This document shows, piece by piece, positions 52,690 to 61,304 of a stretch of 64,000 bases of DNA. A model generated the notes under the pieces. The model was not told the origin of the DNA and made no database searches. It was given only the letters and a program-made list of their open reading frames with translations. A program made the translations under genes and the position numbers. This DNA is from Streptomyces sp. NBC_01276. GTDB taxonomy: Bacteria; Actinomycetota; Actinomycetes; Streptomycetales; Streptomycetaceae. Position 1 is the stretch's first letter. Every line of letters starts with the position of its first letter. The DNA lies in assembly GCF_041435355.1 (NCBI RefSeq), contig NZ_CP108444.1, positions 410,643 through 474,642 on the forward strand, written 5' to 3'.

Positions 52690-53454
52690 TCAGGCCCCGG
52701 TCCCCCGCGCGGCGACCAGCAGCCCGATCCCGTCGAGGATCCGCTCCAGCCCGAAGTCCAGCGCCTGGTCCTGCCCGCCCTCCCGCGCGACCGATGCCAG
52801 CGCGGCCCCGAGCGCCGGGAAGTCGGCCCCCCGCAGCCGTATCACCTCCCCCAGCACCGCCCCGAGTTCCACGTCCGGCCCACCCCCGGCAGCGCCCCCC
52901 GGTCCCCCGCCCGGCACCGCCCGCTCCTGCTCCGCGATCCCCCGGACGTGCCCGGACACCAGCACCACCGCGTCCATCGACTCGGACCCGGTCAGCCCGC
53001 ACCCCTCCAGCGCCGCGAGCGCACGCTCCAGCCACCCCACCTCCCGCGGCCCCACGGCCCGCGCCCCCACCGTCGCCCGGAGCAGCCACGGATGCGCCCG
53101 GAACGCGGCGAGCAACTCCCGCGCCCACGCCCCCAGCCGCTCCCGCCAACCGCTCCCGGCCCGCTCCAGCGCGGCGTCGAGTCCCGCGGCCGGATCCGGC
53201 ATCGCCGCCTCCGCCATCAGCGCGACCAGTTCCGCCTTGCCCGGCACGTACCGGTAGAGCGCCATCTTGGTGACCGCCAGCTCCGCGGCCACCCGTTGCA
53301 TGGACACCCCGCCCAGGCCCTCCGCGTCGGCGATCCGCACACCCGCCCCCGCGATCCCCTCCAACGTGAGCCCGCGCCGGGGCCCCCGGGCCGGCGGCCC
53401 CGGCGGCGGCCCCCACAGCAACCGCACCGCCGGGCCCCACTGTTCGTCCGCCAT
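52690..53454 (-). CDS. TetR-family regulator (TetR/AcrR, class with C-terminal TetR_C domain)
   Basis: A 254-residue regulator: HTH at about 30-75 (IADAEGLGGVSMQRVAAELA, then VTKMALYRYVPGK) and a long C-terminal domain as in drug-sensing TetR proteins. ATG at 53454 with AAGGGG. It is divergent from the FAD monooxygenase gene and most likely represses it; this TetR/TetX-like pairing usually means antibiotic inactivation. Confidence 0.9.
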   Translation of the reverse strand: MADEQWGPAVRLLWGPPPGPPARGPRRGLTLEGIAGAGVRIADAEGLGGVSMQRVAAELAVTKMALYRYVPGKAELVALMAEAAMPDPAAGLDAALERAGSGWRERLGAWARELLAAFRAHPWLLRATVGARAVGPREVGWLERALAALEGCGLTGSESMDAVVLVSGHVRGIAEQERAVPGGGPGGAAGGGPDVELGAVLGEVIRLRGADFPALGAALASVAREGGQDQALDFGLERILDGIGLLVAARGTGA

Positions 53455-53546
53455 CGGATCCCCTTGCACTCGCACCAAAACTGCGTCTACCGTACACAAA
53501 GCAAAAAAGTATCCGTCGGACACAATTATTTGCCCCTGGAGCCCCC
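53455..53546. promoter_or_regulatory. Divergent promoter of TetR and monooxygenase genes
   Basis: A 92-base AT-rich gap. TACCGTAC near 53491 and GTATCCGTC near 53509 are possible operator half sites on each side of an A-rich stretch. Confidence 0.5.
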
Positions 53547-54785
53547 GTGCCCACACCCACCCGCACCGTCCTGATCTCCGGCGCGAGCATCGCCGGCCCG
53601 GCCCTCGCCCACTGGCTCGGCCGCCACGGGTTCCGCCCCACCGTCGTCGAACTCGCCCCCGCACTGCGACCCGGCGGCCGGGCCGTCGACTTCCGCGGCG
53701 AGACCCACCTCACCGTCCTGGAGCGCATGGGAATCCTCGACGAGCTGCGCCGGGCGCAGACCGGCGGCACCACGATGACCTTCGTCGACGCCGGCGGCCG
53801 CGAACTCCTCCACCTCCCCGCCTCGTTCGCGGGCGGCGACATCGAGGTGCTGCGCGGCGACCTCGCCCGCATCCTGTACGCCTCGTCCCTACCCACCACC
53901 GAGTACGTCTTCGGCGACTCCGTCACCGGCCTCAGCGAGACCCCCACCGGCGTGGACGTGACCTTCCGCCACGCCCCGCCCCGCACCTTCGACCTGGTCA
54001 TCGGCGCCGACGGCCTGCACTCCACCGTCCGCCGCCTCGCCTTCGGCCCGGAACGCCGGTACGTCCGCCACCTCGGCTACTACGCCGCCACCTGGAGCCT
54101 CCCCCGCGAACCGGACCTGCCCCCCGTCATGAGCCTCCCCCTCGACCCGGCCCCGACCCCCGTCACCACGGAGGCCCCCCACACCTCCGCCACCATCGGC
54201 CTCAACACCCCCGGCCGCCTCGCTGGCATCGGCACCTCTCCCTCGAACCCGACCCGGGCGCACGCGTTCTTCCTCTTCGCCTCACCGGAACTGCGGTACG
54301 ACCGCAACGACCCCCTGCCCCAGAAGGCCTTGGTCAGGGAGGCTTTCGACGGCCTCCCCTGGCGGGTGCCCCACCTCCTCGACTCCCTCGATGCCGCCGA
54401 AGACCTCTACTTCGACTCCATCAGCCGCGCCGACGTCGGCACCTGGTCCACCACCGGCGGGCGGATCGCCCTCGTGGGCGACGCCGCCTGCGGCGCGACG
54501 ATCGGCGGCATGGGCACCGGTACCGCCCTCGTCGCCGCCTACGTCCTCGCGACCGAGCTGGCCCGCTCGCCCGAGGACCCCCGCTCCGCTTTCACCCGCT
54601 ACGAGTCCCTCGTGCGCCCGTACGCCGAGCGCTGCCAGAAGGGCGGCGACCGTACGGGCCCCTTCCTGGCACCCGCCACCGCCTTCGGCCTACGGCTGCG
54701 CAACACCCTGCTCGGCCGGCGCCGCTGCCTGGAGTGGATGCTCCGACAGGGCCGAAGGGCAACCACCCTTCCCCTCCCCTCTTAA
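53547..54785 (+). CDS. FAD-dependent monooxygenase (TetX-like)
   Basis: A 412-residue flavoprotein. VLISGASIAGPALAHWLG binds FAD, VIGADGLHSTVRRLAFG is the second motif, and RIALVGDAACGATIGGMGTG the third. Shorter than the polyketide hydroxylases here and most like TetX and related inactivating oxygenases. GTG start. Its 3' end is followed immediately by the palindrome array. Confidence 0.92.
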   Translation: MPTPTRTVLISGASIAGPALAHWLGRHGFRPTVVELAPALRPGGRAVDFRGETHLTVLERMGILDELRRAQTGGTTMTFVDAGGRELLHLPASFAGGDIEVLRGDLARILYASSLPTTEYVFGDSVTGLSETPTGVDVTFRHAPPRTFDLVIGADGLHSTVRRLAFGPERRYVRHLGYYAATWSLPREPDLPPVMSLPLDPAPTPVTTEAPHTSATIGLNTPGRLAGIGTSPSNPTRAHAFFLFASPELRYDRNDPLPQKALVREAFDGLPWRVPHLLDSLDAAEDLYFDSISRADVGTWSTTGGRIALVGDAACGATIGGMGTGTALVAAYVLATELARSPEDPRSAFTRYESLVRPYAERCQKGGDRTGPFLAPATAFGLRLRNTLLGRRRCLEWMLRQGRRATTLPLPS

Positions 54786-54853
54786 CGGCGTTAACGCCCT
54801 GACCATTAACGCCGTTAACACCCACCCCCCTCCGCGGCGTTAACGCCGTTAAC
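54781..54853. repeat. GTTAACGSCGTTAAC palindrome cluster 1
   Basis: Three copies of the 15-bp palindrome (54781, 54805, 54839; two with one mismatch), followed by a degenerate copy. The cluster covers the end of the monooxygenase gene and the following gap. Confidence 0.9.
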
Positions 54854-54943
54854 GCCGCTAACGCACCTCACCACCTCACCCCACCAAAAAGGAACAACGC
54901 AAACCGCCCCGCACCCTGCCAAAACCCCTCTCCATACCTCCTT

Positions 54944-54967
54944 AAAAGTACTGGTCGACTGGTTTTC
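54944..54967 (+). promoter_or_regulatory. ARE-like operator before fifth receptor-type gene
   Basis: GTACTGGTCGACTGG flanked by AAAA and TTTTC; the GACTGGTTTTC part is ARE-like. It lies 77-100 bases before the GTG of the TetR gene. Confidence 0.55.
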
Positions 54968-55043
54968 TTCCGCCGAAGCCCACTAGATTGATCATGTACC
55001 GCCGGACGGATCCGGCGTCGGAAGAGGAGAGGCAGAGGCAGAC

Positions 55044-55736
55044 GTGGCAAGGGTCAGGCAAGAACGGGCCGAGATCACCCGACAGGCGATCCTCGACGGT
55101 GCGGCCATCGCCTTCGACCGCTCCGGCTTCGGCGGCACCAGCCTCAGCGACGTGGTCAAGCACGCCGGAGTCACCAAGGGGGCCCTCTACTTCCACTTCC
55201 CGTCCAAGGAAGCCCTCGCCCGCACCCTGATGGACGAGCAGTTCCAGGTGTCCCAGGACGTCCCGGTCATCGAGGACCCGGGCCTCCAGACGGTCATCGA
55301 CCTGACCCACCAGATGGCGGCCGGGCTGCGCTCCAACGTCCGCATCCGCGCCGGGATCCGCCTGGTCATCGAGTTCGGCTCGTTCACGCACCCCGACCCG
55401 TCCCCGTACAACGCCTGGATCGACACCTGCGTCCACTGCCTGACGCCGGCCCGGGACCGCGGTGACCTCATGCCCTCGCACGACATACAGGACCTGTCGA
55501 CCTTCCTCATCGGTTCGTTCACCGGAATCCAGGTCACCTCGCACGTCCGCACCGGCCGCGAGGATCTGCACGCCCGGGTCGTGGACCTGTGGAACTACCT
55601 CCTCCCGGGCATCGTGCCCGCCCGGCGGATGCACCTCTTCGACCCGTCGGGCTCCCACGCCTGCCGCGCCGAACTCGGCCTGCCCACCGCTGCGGCAACT
55701 CCTGTCGCCCCGGCCACCCCGGCCGCGACCGACTGA
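55044..55736 (+). CDS. Butyrolactone receptor-type TetR regulator
   Basis: A 230-residue ArpA/FarA-like regulator (AIAFDRSGFGGTSLSDVVKH, then GVTKGALYFHFPSKE) with Trp at the ligand-pocket position (PYNAWIDTCVHCL). GTG with GAGGCAGAC upstream. It is most similar in layout to the receptor at 38027. It lies between the antibiotic-related region and the partition genes. Confidence 0.9.
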   Translation: MARVRQERAEITRQAILDGAAIAFDRSGFGGTSLSDVVKHAGVTKGALYFHFPSKEALARTLMDEQFQVSQDVPVIEDPGLQTVIDLTHQMAAGLRSNVRIRAGIRLVIEFGSFTHPDPSPYNAWIDTCVHCLTPARDRGDLMPSHDIQDLSTFLIGSFTGIQVTSHVRTGREDLHARVVDLWNYLLPGIVPARRMHLFDPSGSHACRAELGLPTAAATPVAPATPAATD

Positions 55737-55904
55737 CAACTGCCGACTGCCGCCCGACGACCGGCTGACGACCGACAACCGCCTCCAGGGCGGCCCCGCA
55801 CACGCCGTGGCGATCCACGGGGGTGCTCGCTACGGCGGGTGCGGGGCCGCCCTCTCGCGCGTCCGGACCCTCCCAAGCCCCTCCCCGCCGCTCTCTCCAC
55901 CCAT

Positions 55905-55960
55905 TTCGTTAGCAAAACCCAAGCGTGGCGCCCACATGCACCCCAGAACGTTAGTAAAGT
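55905..55960 (+). promoter_or_regulatory. parA upstream direct repeats
   Basis: CGTTAGCAAAA (55905) and CGTTAGTAAAG (55949) are 44 bases apart just before parA. They are a likely ParA/ParB operator or promoter element. Confidence 0.5.
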
Positions 55961-55967
55961 CCCTCTC

Positions 55968-57227
55968 ATGACTTCGCCCTCGTCCCAGAACGACCGAGAG
56001 AAGGTCGTCTCCAAGCTCCCCCCGTGGCTCCGCCAGGAGTTGAAGATCCGCACCGCCCAACTGCGGGTCGACATCCAGGACGCCGTCCACCAGGGCATCG
56101 CCCACTGGAGCGGCCTCGCCTCCGCCCCCTCCCCCGTCGACACCGCGGGCGCCGAATCGTTCTCCACCTGGCTGCCCGCCGGTCAGTGGGAGTCCTTCCG
56201 CGCCGACTCCAAGGACCGCGGTGTCTCCCTCATCCAGGGCCTCGCCCAGGCGGTGCGCCTCTGGCTGGAGTTGAACCCGGCCCCCACGGTCAAGCGACCC
56301 TCCGTCGTCCGCCGCATCGTCGTGTGCAACCAGAAGGGCGGCGTCGGCAAGACCGCCATCACCGCCGGCACCGCGGAGGCCCTCGCGGAGGACCCCTCCT
56401 CCCTCCACCCGGTCCGCATCGCGCGCCAACTGGCCCGCCTCACCCCGGCCGAGGAGAACGAAAACCCCCACGCGCCGGTCACCCCGCTGGACCTCGAAGA
56501 CCTTCCGGGACTCGGCATGCGCGTCCTGCTGGTCGACTTCGACCCGCAGGGCCACCTCACCAAGCAGCTCGGCCAACAGCCCCTGCCCATCGGCGGCGAC
56601 AGCCTCACCTGCCACATGGCGAGCGAGGCCAAGGGACCGCTCTCCGCCCTGATCGTCCCCGTCCCGGACGACCGCTTCGGCGACCGCCTCCACCTCCTCC
56701 CCGCCTGCACCGACGCCTTCCTCCTCGACGTCCGCCTCTCCACGGTCCGCGCCCGCGAGGCCGCCCTCGAACGCGCCCTCGCCCCCGTCGAGTCCGATTA
56801 CGACGTCATCCTCATCGACTGCCCGCCCAGCCTCGGCCTCAGCATGGACGCGGCCATCTACTACGGCCGCCGCCGCGACACCGAGCAGCCGGGCGCCTCC
56901 GGCGCGCTGATCGTCGTACAGGCCGAGGACTCCTCGGCCGACGCGTACGACCTCCTCACGTCCCAGATCAACGACCTGCGCGACGACCTCAGCCTCGACA
57001 TCGACTACCTCGGCCTCGTCGTGAACCTCTACGACGGCCGCCGCGGCTACATCGCGACCTCGTCCCTCCAAGCGTGGATGGACATAAAGGATCCGCGGGT
57101 CGTGGCGATCGTCCCCGACCTCAAGGAACAGCGCGAAGCGGTACGGGTGAAGCAGCCGCTCTTCGTCTACGCACCGAAGGGCGACCAGGCCGTGGCCCTG
57201 CGCGCCCTCGCGAGGGAGATCTCATGA
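55968..57227 (+). CDS. parA: ParA-family partition ATPase
   Basis: A 419-residue protein. The deviant Walker A motif is NQKGGVGKT (about residue 122), followed by LLVDFDPQGHLTKQLG and LIDCPPSLGLSMD. The N-terminal ~110 residues form an extra DNA-binding-type domain, as in type Ia plasmid ParA proteins that also repress their promoter. The insertion between Walker A and A' is longer than usual. ATG at 55968; stop overlaps parB (ATGA). Confidence 0.95.
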   Translation: MTSPSSQNDREKVVSKLPPWLRQELKIRTAQLRVDIQDAVHQGIAHWSGLASAPSPVDTAGAESFSTWLPAGQWESFRADSKDRGVSLIQGLAQAVRLWLELNPAPTVKRPSVVRRIVVCNQKGGVGKTAITAGTAEALAEDPSSLHPVRIARQLARLTPAEENENPHAPVTPLDLEDLPGLGMRVLLVDFDPQGHLTKQLGQQPLPIGGDSLTCHMASEAKGPLSALIVPVPDDRFGDRLHLLPACTDAFLLDVRLSTVRAREAALERALAPVESDYDVILIDCPPSLGLSMDAAIYYGRRRDTEQPGASGALIVVQAEDSSADAYDLLTSQINDLRDDLSLDIDYLGLVVNLYDGRRGYIATSSLQAWMDIKDPRVVAIVPDLKEQREAVRVKQPLFVYAPKGDQAVALRALAREIS

Positions 57228-58138
57228 GCAAGGCAGACAAGCTCGGGGTATCGGCTTCCTTCGCCCGGGCCCAGCCCGTCGGCGTGAGCTCCCGCCGAGC
57301 CGCCATCGCCGAGGCCACGGGCGCCCCCACCTCCGGGGTCGTTCCCCCGTCCGAGGTGCCCATCGACGCCCTCGCCCACAACCCCTTCAACCTCCGCGAG
57401 GACCTCACGGACCTGGCGGAGCTGGCCGAGTCCCTGACCGTACGCGGGCAGCTCCAGCCCCTGGCAGTCGCGACCCGGATGGCCTTCATGGAGGCACACC
57501 CCGGGGCCACCGACGGCCTGGGCCGCGCCCCGTACGTGGTCATCGACGGCAACCGGCGCCTCGCCGCAGCCCACCTGGCGGGCCTGAAGACCATCCAGAT
57601 CCACGTCAACGACTCCCTGTCGGCGTCGGCCGCGGACATCCTCGAATCGGCGCTCATCGCCAACGTCCACCGGGTCGACGTGGCCCCCATGGACCAGGCA
57701 CGCGCCCTCCAGGAGCTGGTCGACGTCCACGGCTCCCAGGCACAGGTCGCCAAGCGGATCGGGAAGACGGCGGCCTGGGTCTCCCAGCGGCTGACCCTGC
57801 TCAACCTGACGCCCACCCTCCAGGAGAAGGTGGAGACGGGCGAGCTGAAGGTCGAACCGGCCCGCCGCATCGGCCGCCTCCCCCAGGAAGAACAGGCCGC
57901 CGCCGCCGACGAGAGCCTCAACACGGTCAACCCCCCGCGGCAGCGCACCCGCCCGGCTCCCGCCGCCAACCCGCCCCAGACACCGACCCCACCCCCCTCC
58001 CCGTCCCCCTCCCCCACACCGGCCCCCCGCATCACGATCTCCACCCACTCCCCGGAGACCATCGCGGACGCCCTGACCGCCCACCTCACCCCGGACGACC
58101 TGAAGGCCGTCACCGAACTCCTGATGACCCGCATCTGA
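57224..58138 (+). CDS. parB: ParB-family centromere-binding protein
   Basis: A 304-residue protein. The N-terminal ParB/Srx domain (PIDALAHNPFNLRED, VIDGNRRLAAAHLAG) precedes the central HTH (SQAQVAKRIGKTAAWVSQRL). A Pro-rich linker leads to a C-terminal dimerisation segment. It would bind a plasmid-specific centromere; the nearby 15-bp palindromes are candidates. Coupled to parA. Confidence 0.94.
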   Translation: MSKADKLGVSASFARAQPVGVSSRRAAIAEATGAPTSGVVPPSEVPIDALAHNPFNLREDLTDLAELAESLTVRGQLQPLAVATRMAFMEAHPGATDGLGRAPYVVIDGNRRLAAAHLAGLKTIQIHVNDSLSASAADILESALIANVHRVDVAPMDQARALQELVDVHGSQAQVAKRIGKTAAWVSQRLTLLNLTPTLQEKVETGELKVEPARRIGRLPQEEQAAAADESLNTVNPPRQRTRPAPAANPPQTPTPPPSPSPSPTPAPRITISTHSPETIADALTAHLTPDDLKAVTELLMTRI

Positions 58139-58220
58139 CCGGGCACCCAGGAAGCCACGGACCGACGAACGCCGGGGGCGCTGACGGCACCGGAACCGTC
58201 AGCACCCCCGCGTCCGGACC

Positions 58221-58244
58221 GTTAACGGCGTTAACGCCGTTAAC
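58221..58244. repeat. GTTAACGSCGTTAAC palindrome cluster 2
   Basis: Two overlapping exact copies (58221-58235 and 58230-58244) in the 184-base gap between parB and tap, upstream of the tap promoter (TATAGC near 58297 and a GGAGG ribosome site). Confidence 0.93.
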
Positions 58245-58322
58245 GCCCCACGTGCGGTTCGCGTGCGTTCGGCGGTGCGCTTCACATAGGCTGCAGTCGT
58301 ATAGCAGCTGCTGGAGGCACCA

Positions 58323-60584
58323 ATGAGCGAGACGAACGAGCAGGCCACCCTCTTCGCGGCGGTCGACGCCCTGCTCGAAGAAGCAGCGGCCCAGGACGGG
58401 CTCCCCGAACCCGACGAACGCAAGCGCCTGCGCGAGGCCGCAGGTCTCAGCCAGGACCAGATCGCCAAGGCGCTCTCCGTCCGCCGCGAAACCGTCACCT
58501 CCTGGGAAACGGGCCGGACCGCCCCCCGCCCTCCCAAGCGAGCCGCCTACGCCCGCCTCCTGGAGGGCCTGGCCTCCCTCCACCCGGTCAACGGCGTTAA
58601 CGCCGTTAACGCCACCCCGGCGTCCCCCACCGAGCAGACCTCCGAGCAGCAGACCATTAACGCCGTTAACGCCGTCAACCCCCATCCCCCCACCACGCCG
58701 GACCCCATTGACAGCGTTAACGCCGTTAACGCCGACACCCCTCCGGCCCCCGGAGCCCCCCTCCCCCGCTCCGCACAGCAGCCCCCCACCGTTAACGCCG
58801 TTAACGCCGTTGCCCACCCCACACCCGAACCCCCACGGGCAGCCCCCCACCCCCGCGCAGAACGACAGGCGCCCACCACCCCCCGCAAGCCGTCCAAGCG
58901 GCTCCCCCTCGCCCTCGAAGGCAACGGCCCCCTCGCCGTCCTGGACGGCACCGGCCACGCCCACGCAGCCGGCGGCGTCCTCCTCCCCCACCCCACCTCC
59001 GACCTCCCCGCCCTCATCACCTGGGCCCTCGGCCCCGACGCCGACCTCCGCGCCCCCCGCCTCCACCGCAACGGCAAGGACGGCGACCCCCTCCTCGTCC
59101 TCACCGCCCCCGCCGCGGAACGCCTCGGTCTCCCCCTCACCCTCGAAGACCGCCGCGCCCTCCGCCTCCCGGACAACCACCCCGTCATCAAGCAGCTCAC
59201 CAAGGCCAAGTGGCAGCTCACCCGCCGCGGCTTCGGCCCCTGGCCCCGCATCTACCGCCCGGCCTCCCCCACCTCCGGCCGCCAGTGCGTCCAGCTCGCC
59301 GTCCTCCCCTGGGGCGCCCTCGACACCCGCGCCTGGGGCGAGGACACCGCCGACCTCCCCGCCCCGGAACTCGCCGAACTGCTCACCGCCTACGCCACCC
59401 GCCTCCTGACCCCCCGCGGCTCCACCGCCGTGACGGGCCTGGAACTCATGACGGCGCTGCGTCCCCCCACCCGCGCCGCACGCAACCCCGACACCAACAC
59501 CTGGGAGTCCGCCCCCGTCGCCGGCTCCCTCACCCGCCCCGTCGACCCGGCCCCCCCGGAGGCCCCCGACGAGCACCCCGTGGTCGCCGCCCTGTACCCC
59601 CGCTCCCACCAGCGCACCCCGGACCAGGTCCTCGACGAAGAGGCCTACGACTGGATCCGCGACCCGGAGCTCCTCACCGACGCCGAATGCGCCGCCACCC
59701 ACGCGGTCGGCCTCGATGTGAACATGGCCTTCGCCGCCGCCGCGAACCGCCTCACCGTCGGCCTGGGCCCCGCTGCCCACACCACGCACCCGCGCTTCGA
59801 CCCGAAGACCCCCGGCTGCTGGCTGGCCGACCTCTCCTCCCTCCCCCACGACCCCCGACTCCCCAGCCCCTTCACCCCGCACGGCAAGCCCCCCACCGGA
59901 CCGGCCTGGTACGCGACCCCGACCCTCGCCTACGCCCAGGAGCTCGGCCACGAGGTCCGCCCCACCGAGGCCTGGCTCCGCCCGGACCACGGCCCGTACC
60001 TCGACGCCTGGTACACCCGCCTCCGCGACGCCTACATGGCCACCATGGCCGACCTCGGCGTCACCTCCTCCCTCACCGAGTCCGAGTTCCTCCGGGCCAT
60101 GGCGACCCACAAGCAGCACGACCCCCTCGCCGCCTCCGTCCTCTCGGCGATCAAGGCCACCGTGAAGGGCGGCATCGGCAAGCTCCGCGAGCGTCCCCAG
60201 GGCGCCGGCTACCGCCCGGGCGAACCCTGGCCCGCGCTCGAACGCCCCACCTGGCGCCCCGACATCCGCGCCGCCGTGATCTCCACGGCCCGGGTCAACA
60301 TGCACCGCAAGATGCTCAAGCTCTCCACGGTGGCCGGCCTCCACCCCATCGCGGTCCTCTCCGACTGCGCGGTCTACCTCTCCCCCGGCCCCAGCCCCCT
60401 GGACCTCCTCCCCCGCACCCCGGACGGCAAGCCCCTCCCCGGCGGCTTCCGCCTCGGTGTCAGCCCGGGCATGGTCAAGCACGAAGGCACCCAGCCCCTC
60501 CTCTGGGCGGTCCAGATGCTTGACGAAGGCCTCAACCCCGCCCGCCACATCAAGGGCCACGACGCAGCAGCAGACGGCGAGTAA
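58323..60584 (+). CDS. tap: Telomere-associated protein Tap
   Basis: A 753-residue protein in the position and with the length of Streptomyces Tap, which recruits the terminal protein to the telomere 3' overhang. An N-terminal XRE-type HTH (about 37-70; AAGLSQDQIAKALSVRRETV) is followed by a linker of VNAVNA-type repeats (about 88-165) encoded by the 15-bp palindrome. The main domain is conserved in composition (ECAATHAVGLDVNMAFAAAA, LRPDHGPYLDAWYTRLRDAY). The operon tap-tpg is the established arrangement. The DNA-sequence repeats inside the frame are unusual. Confidence 0.93.
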   Translation: MSETNEQATLFAAVDALLEEAAAQDGLPEPDERKRLREAAGLSQDQIAKALSVRRETVTSWETGRTAPRPPKRAAYARLLEGLASLHPVNGVNAVNATPASPTEQTSEQQTINAVNAVNPHPPTTPDPIDSVNAVNADTPPAPGAPLPRSAQQPPTVNAVNAVAHPTPEPPRAAPHPRAERQAPTTPRKPSKRLPLALEGNGPLAVLDGTGHAHAAGGVLLPHPTSDLPALITWALGPDADLRAPRLHRNGKDGDPLLVLTAPAAERLGLPLTLEDRRALRLPDNHPVIKQLTKAKWQLTRRGFGPWPRIYRPASPTSGRQCVQLAVLPWGALDTRAWGEDTADLPAPELAELLTAYATRLLTPRGSTAVTGLELMTALRPPTRAARNPDTNTWESAPVAGSLTRPVDPAPPEAPDEHPVVAALYPRSHQRTPDQVLDEEAYDWIRDPELLTDAECAATHAVGLDVNMAFAAAANRLTVGLGPAAHTTHPRFDPKTPGCWLADLSSLPHDPRLPSPFTPHGKPPTGPAWYATPTLAYAQELGHEVRPTEAWLRPDHGPYLDAWYTRLRDAYMATMADLGVTSSLTESEFLRAMATHKQHDPLAASVLSAIKATVKGGIGKLRERPQGAGYRPGEPWPALERPTWRPDIRAAVISTARVNMHRKMLKLSTVAGLHPIAVLSDCAVYLSPGPSPLDLLPRTPDGKPLPGGFRLGVSPGMVKHEGTQPLLWAVQMLDEGLNPARHIKGHDAAADGE
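58587..58814. repeat. GTTAACGSCGTTAAC palindromes inside the tap reading frame
   Basis: Copies at 58587, 58596, 58656, 58665, 58716 and 58791, plus a degenerate one at 58800. All are in one reading phase and encode (V/I)NAVNA. Three of the six are exact, three have one mismatch. Confidence 0.93.
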
Positions 60585-60587
60585 TCC

Positions 60588-61142
60588 ATGTCCGACATCT
60601 CCGACAGCCTGTCCAAGGCCGACGAACTCCACTTCACCCGCCCCGTCCCCAAGTCCGCGGGCGCCCAGATGCGCTTCCTCGTCAAGCAGCTCAAATCCAC
60701 CAAGGCGGTCGCCACCACCCTCGGCATCTCCCAGCGCACCGTCGAGCGCTACGTGAAGAACCAGATCAAGCAGCCCAAGCCCGAACTCGCCGCCCGCCTC
60801 GAAGCGGAAGTACGCCGCCGCTGGCAGCCCCTGGTCCGCAAGCGTGCCCGCGAGCAGGCCTCCAGGACCACCGGACTCGTCATCGAGACCCGCGCCCGCT
60901 TCGGCTTCACCGCGGCCCCCGGCACCACCGACGACGGGCGCATGCGCCGCATCACCCAGCACCTCCCCCCGGAGTACGCGGGCCGCCTGTTCGCCGCCCA
61001 GGAGACCGGTGCCACCGAGAACCAGCTCCGGCACATCACCGCCGAGGCGCTCCAGGAGATCTACTTCAAGGACAACGGCGCCCGCGCCGGCGGCCTCCTC
61101 GTCGAGTTCACCGACATCGACTACGTCGACATCGCCTTCTGA
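60588..61142 (+). CDS. tpg: Telomere terminal protein Tpg
   Basis: A 184-residue protein, the normal length of Tpg, which is covalently attached to the 5' ends of Streptomyces linear replicons and primes end patching. It has an N-terminal HTH (VATTLGISQRTVERYVKNQI), the PELAARLEAEVRRRWQP segment and a C-terminal region (RLFAAQETGATENQLRHI). It starts 3 bases after tap. The Tap/Tpg pair is of the archetypal type. Confidence 0.94.
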   Translation: MSDISDSLSKADELHFTRPVPKSAGAQMRFLVKQLKSTKAVATTLGISQRTVERYVKNQIKQPKPELAARLEAEVRRRWQPLVRKRAREQASRTTGLVIETRARFGFTAAPGTTDDGRMRRITQHLPPEYAGRLFAAQETGATENQLRHITAEALQEIYFKDNGARAGGLLVEFTDIDYVDIAF

Positions 61143-61223
61143 AACCAACCGCCCCGAAAACCCCCCAAAACGGCTGGAATCGCCGAAGCCCCAGAATCGC
61201 CCCTCCAGCCCCCAGAAACCAAA

Positions 61224-61251
61224 GAGGGTCCCGGGATACCCCGGGACCCTC
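61224..61251. terminator. Terminator between tpg and the winged-helix gene
   Basis: A 12-bp stem (GAGGGTCCCGGG) with a 4-base ATAC loop in the gap between converging genes. Confidence 0.87.
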
Positions 61252-61304
61252 CAGCGCTCTCAAAACCCCCTCAGAAGCCCTCTACGGGCCTCCCTTTCGG
61301 GGGA

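Noticed and set aside
55830..57071. A 413-residue minus-strand frame over parA
   Set aside because: Antisense shadow of parA with no motif.
58110..61148. A 1012-residue Gly/Val-rich frame on the minus strand over tap and tpg
   Set aside because: Low complexity, no ribosome site, antisense to two well-supported genes; its VNGVNG repeats are the palindrome read from the other strand.
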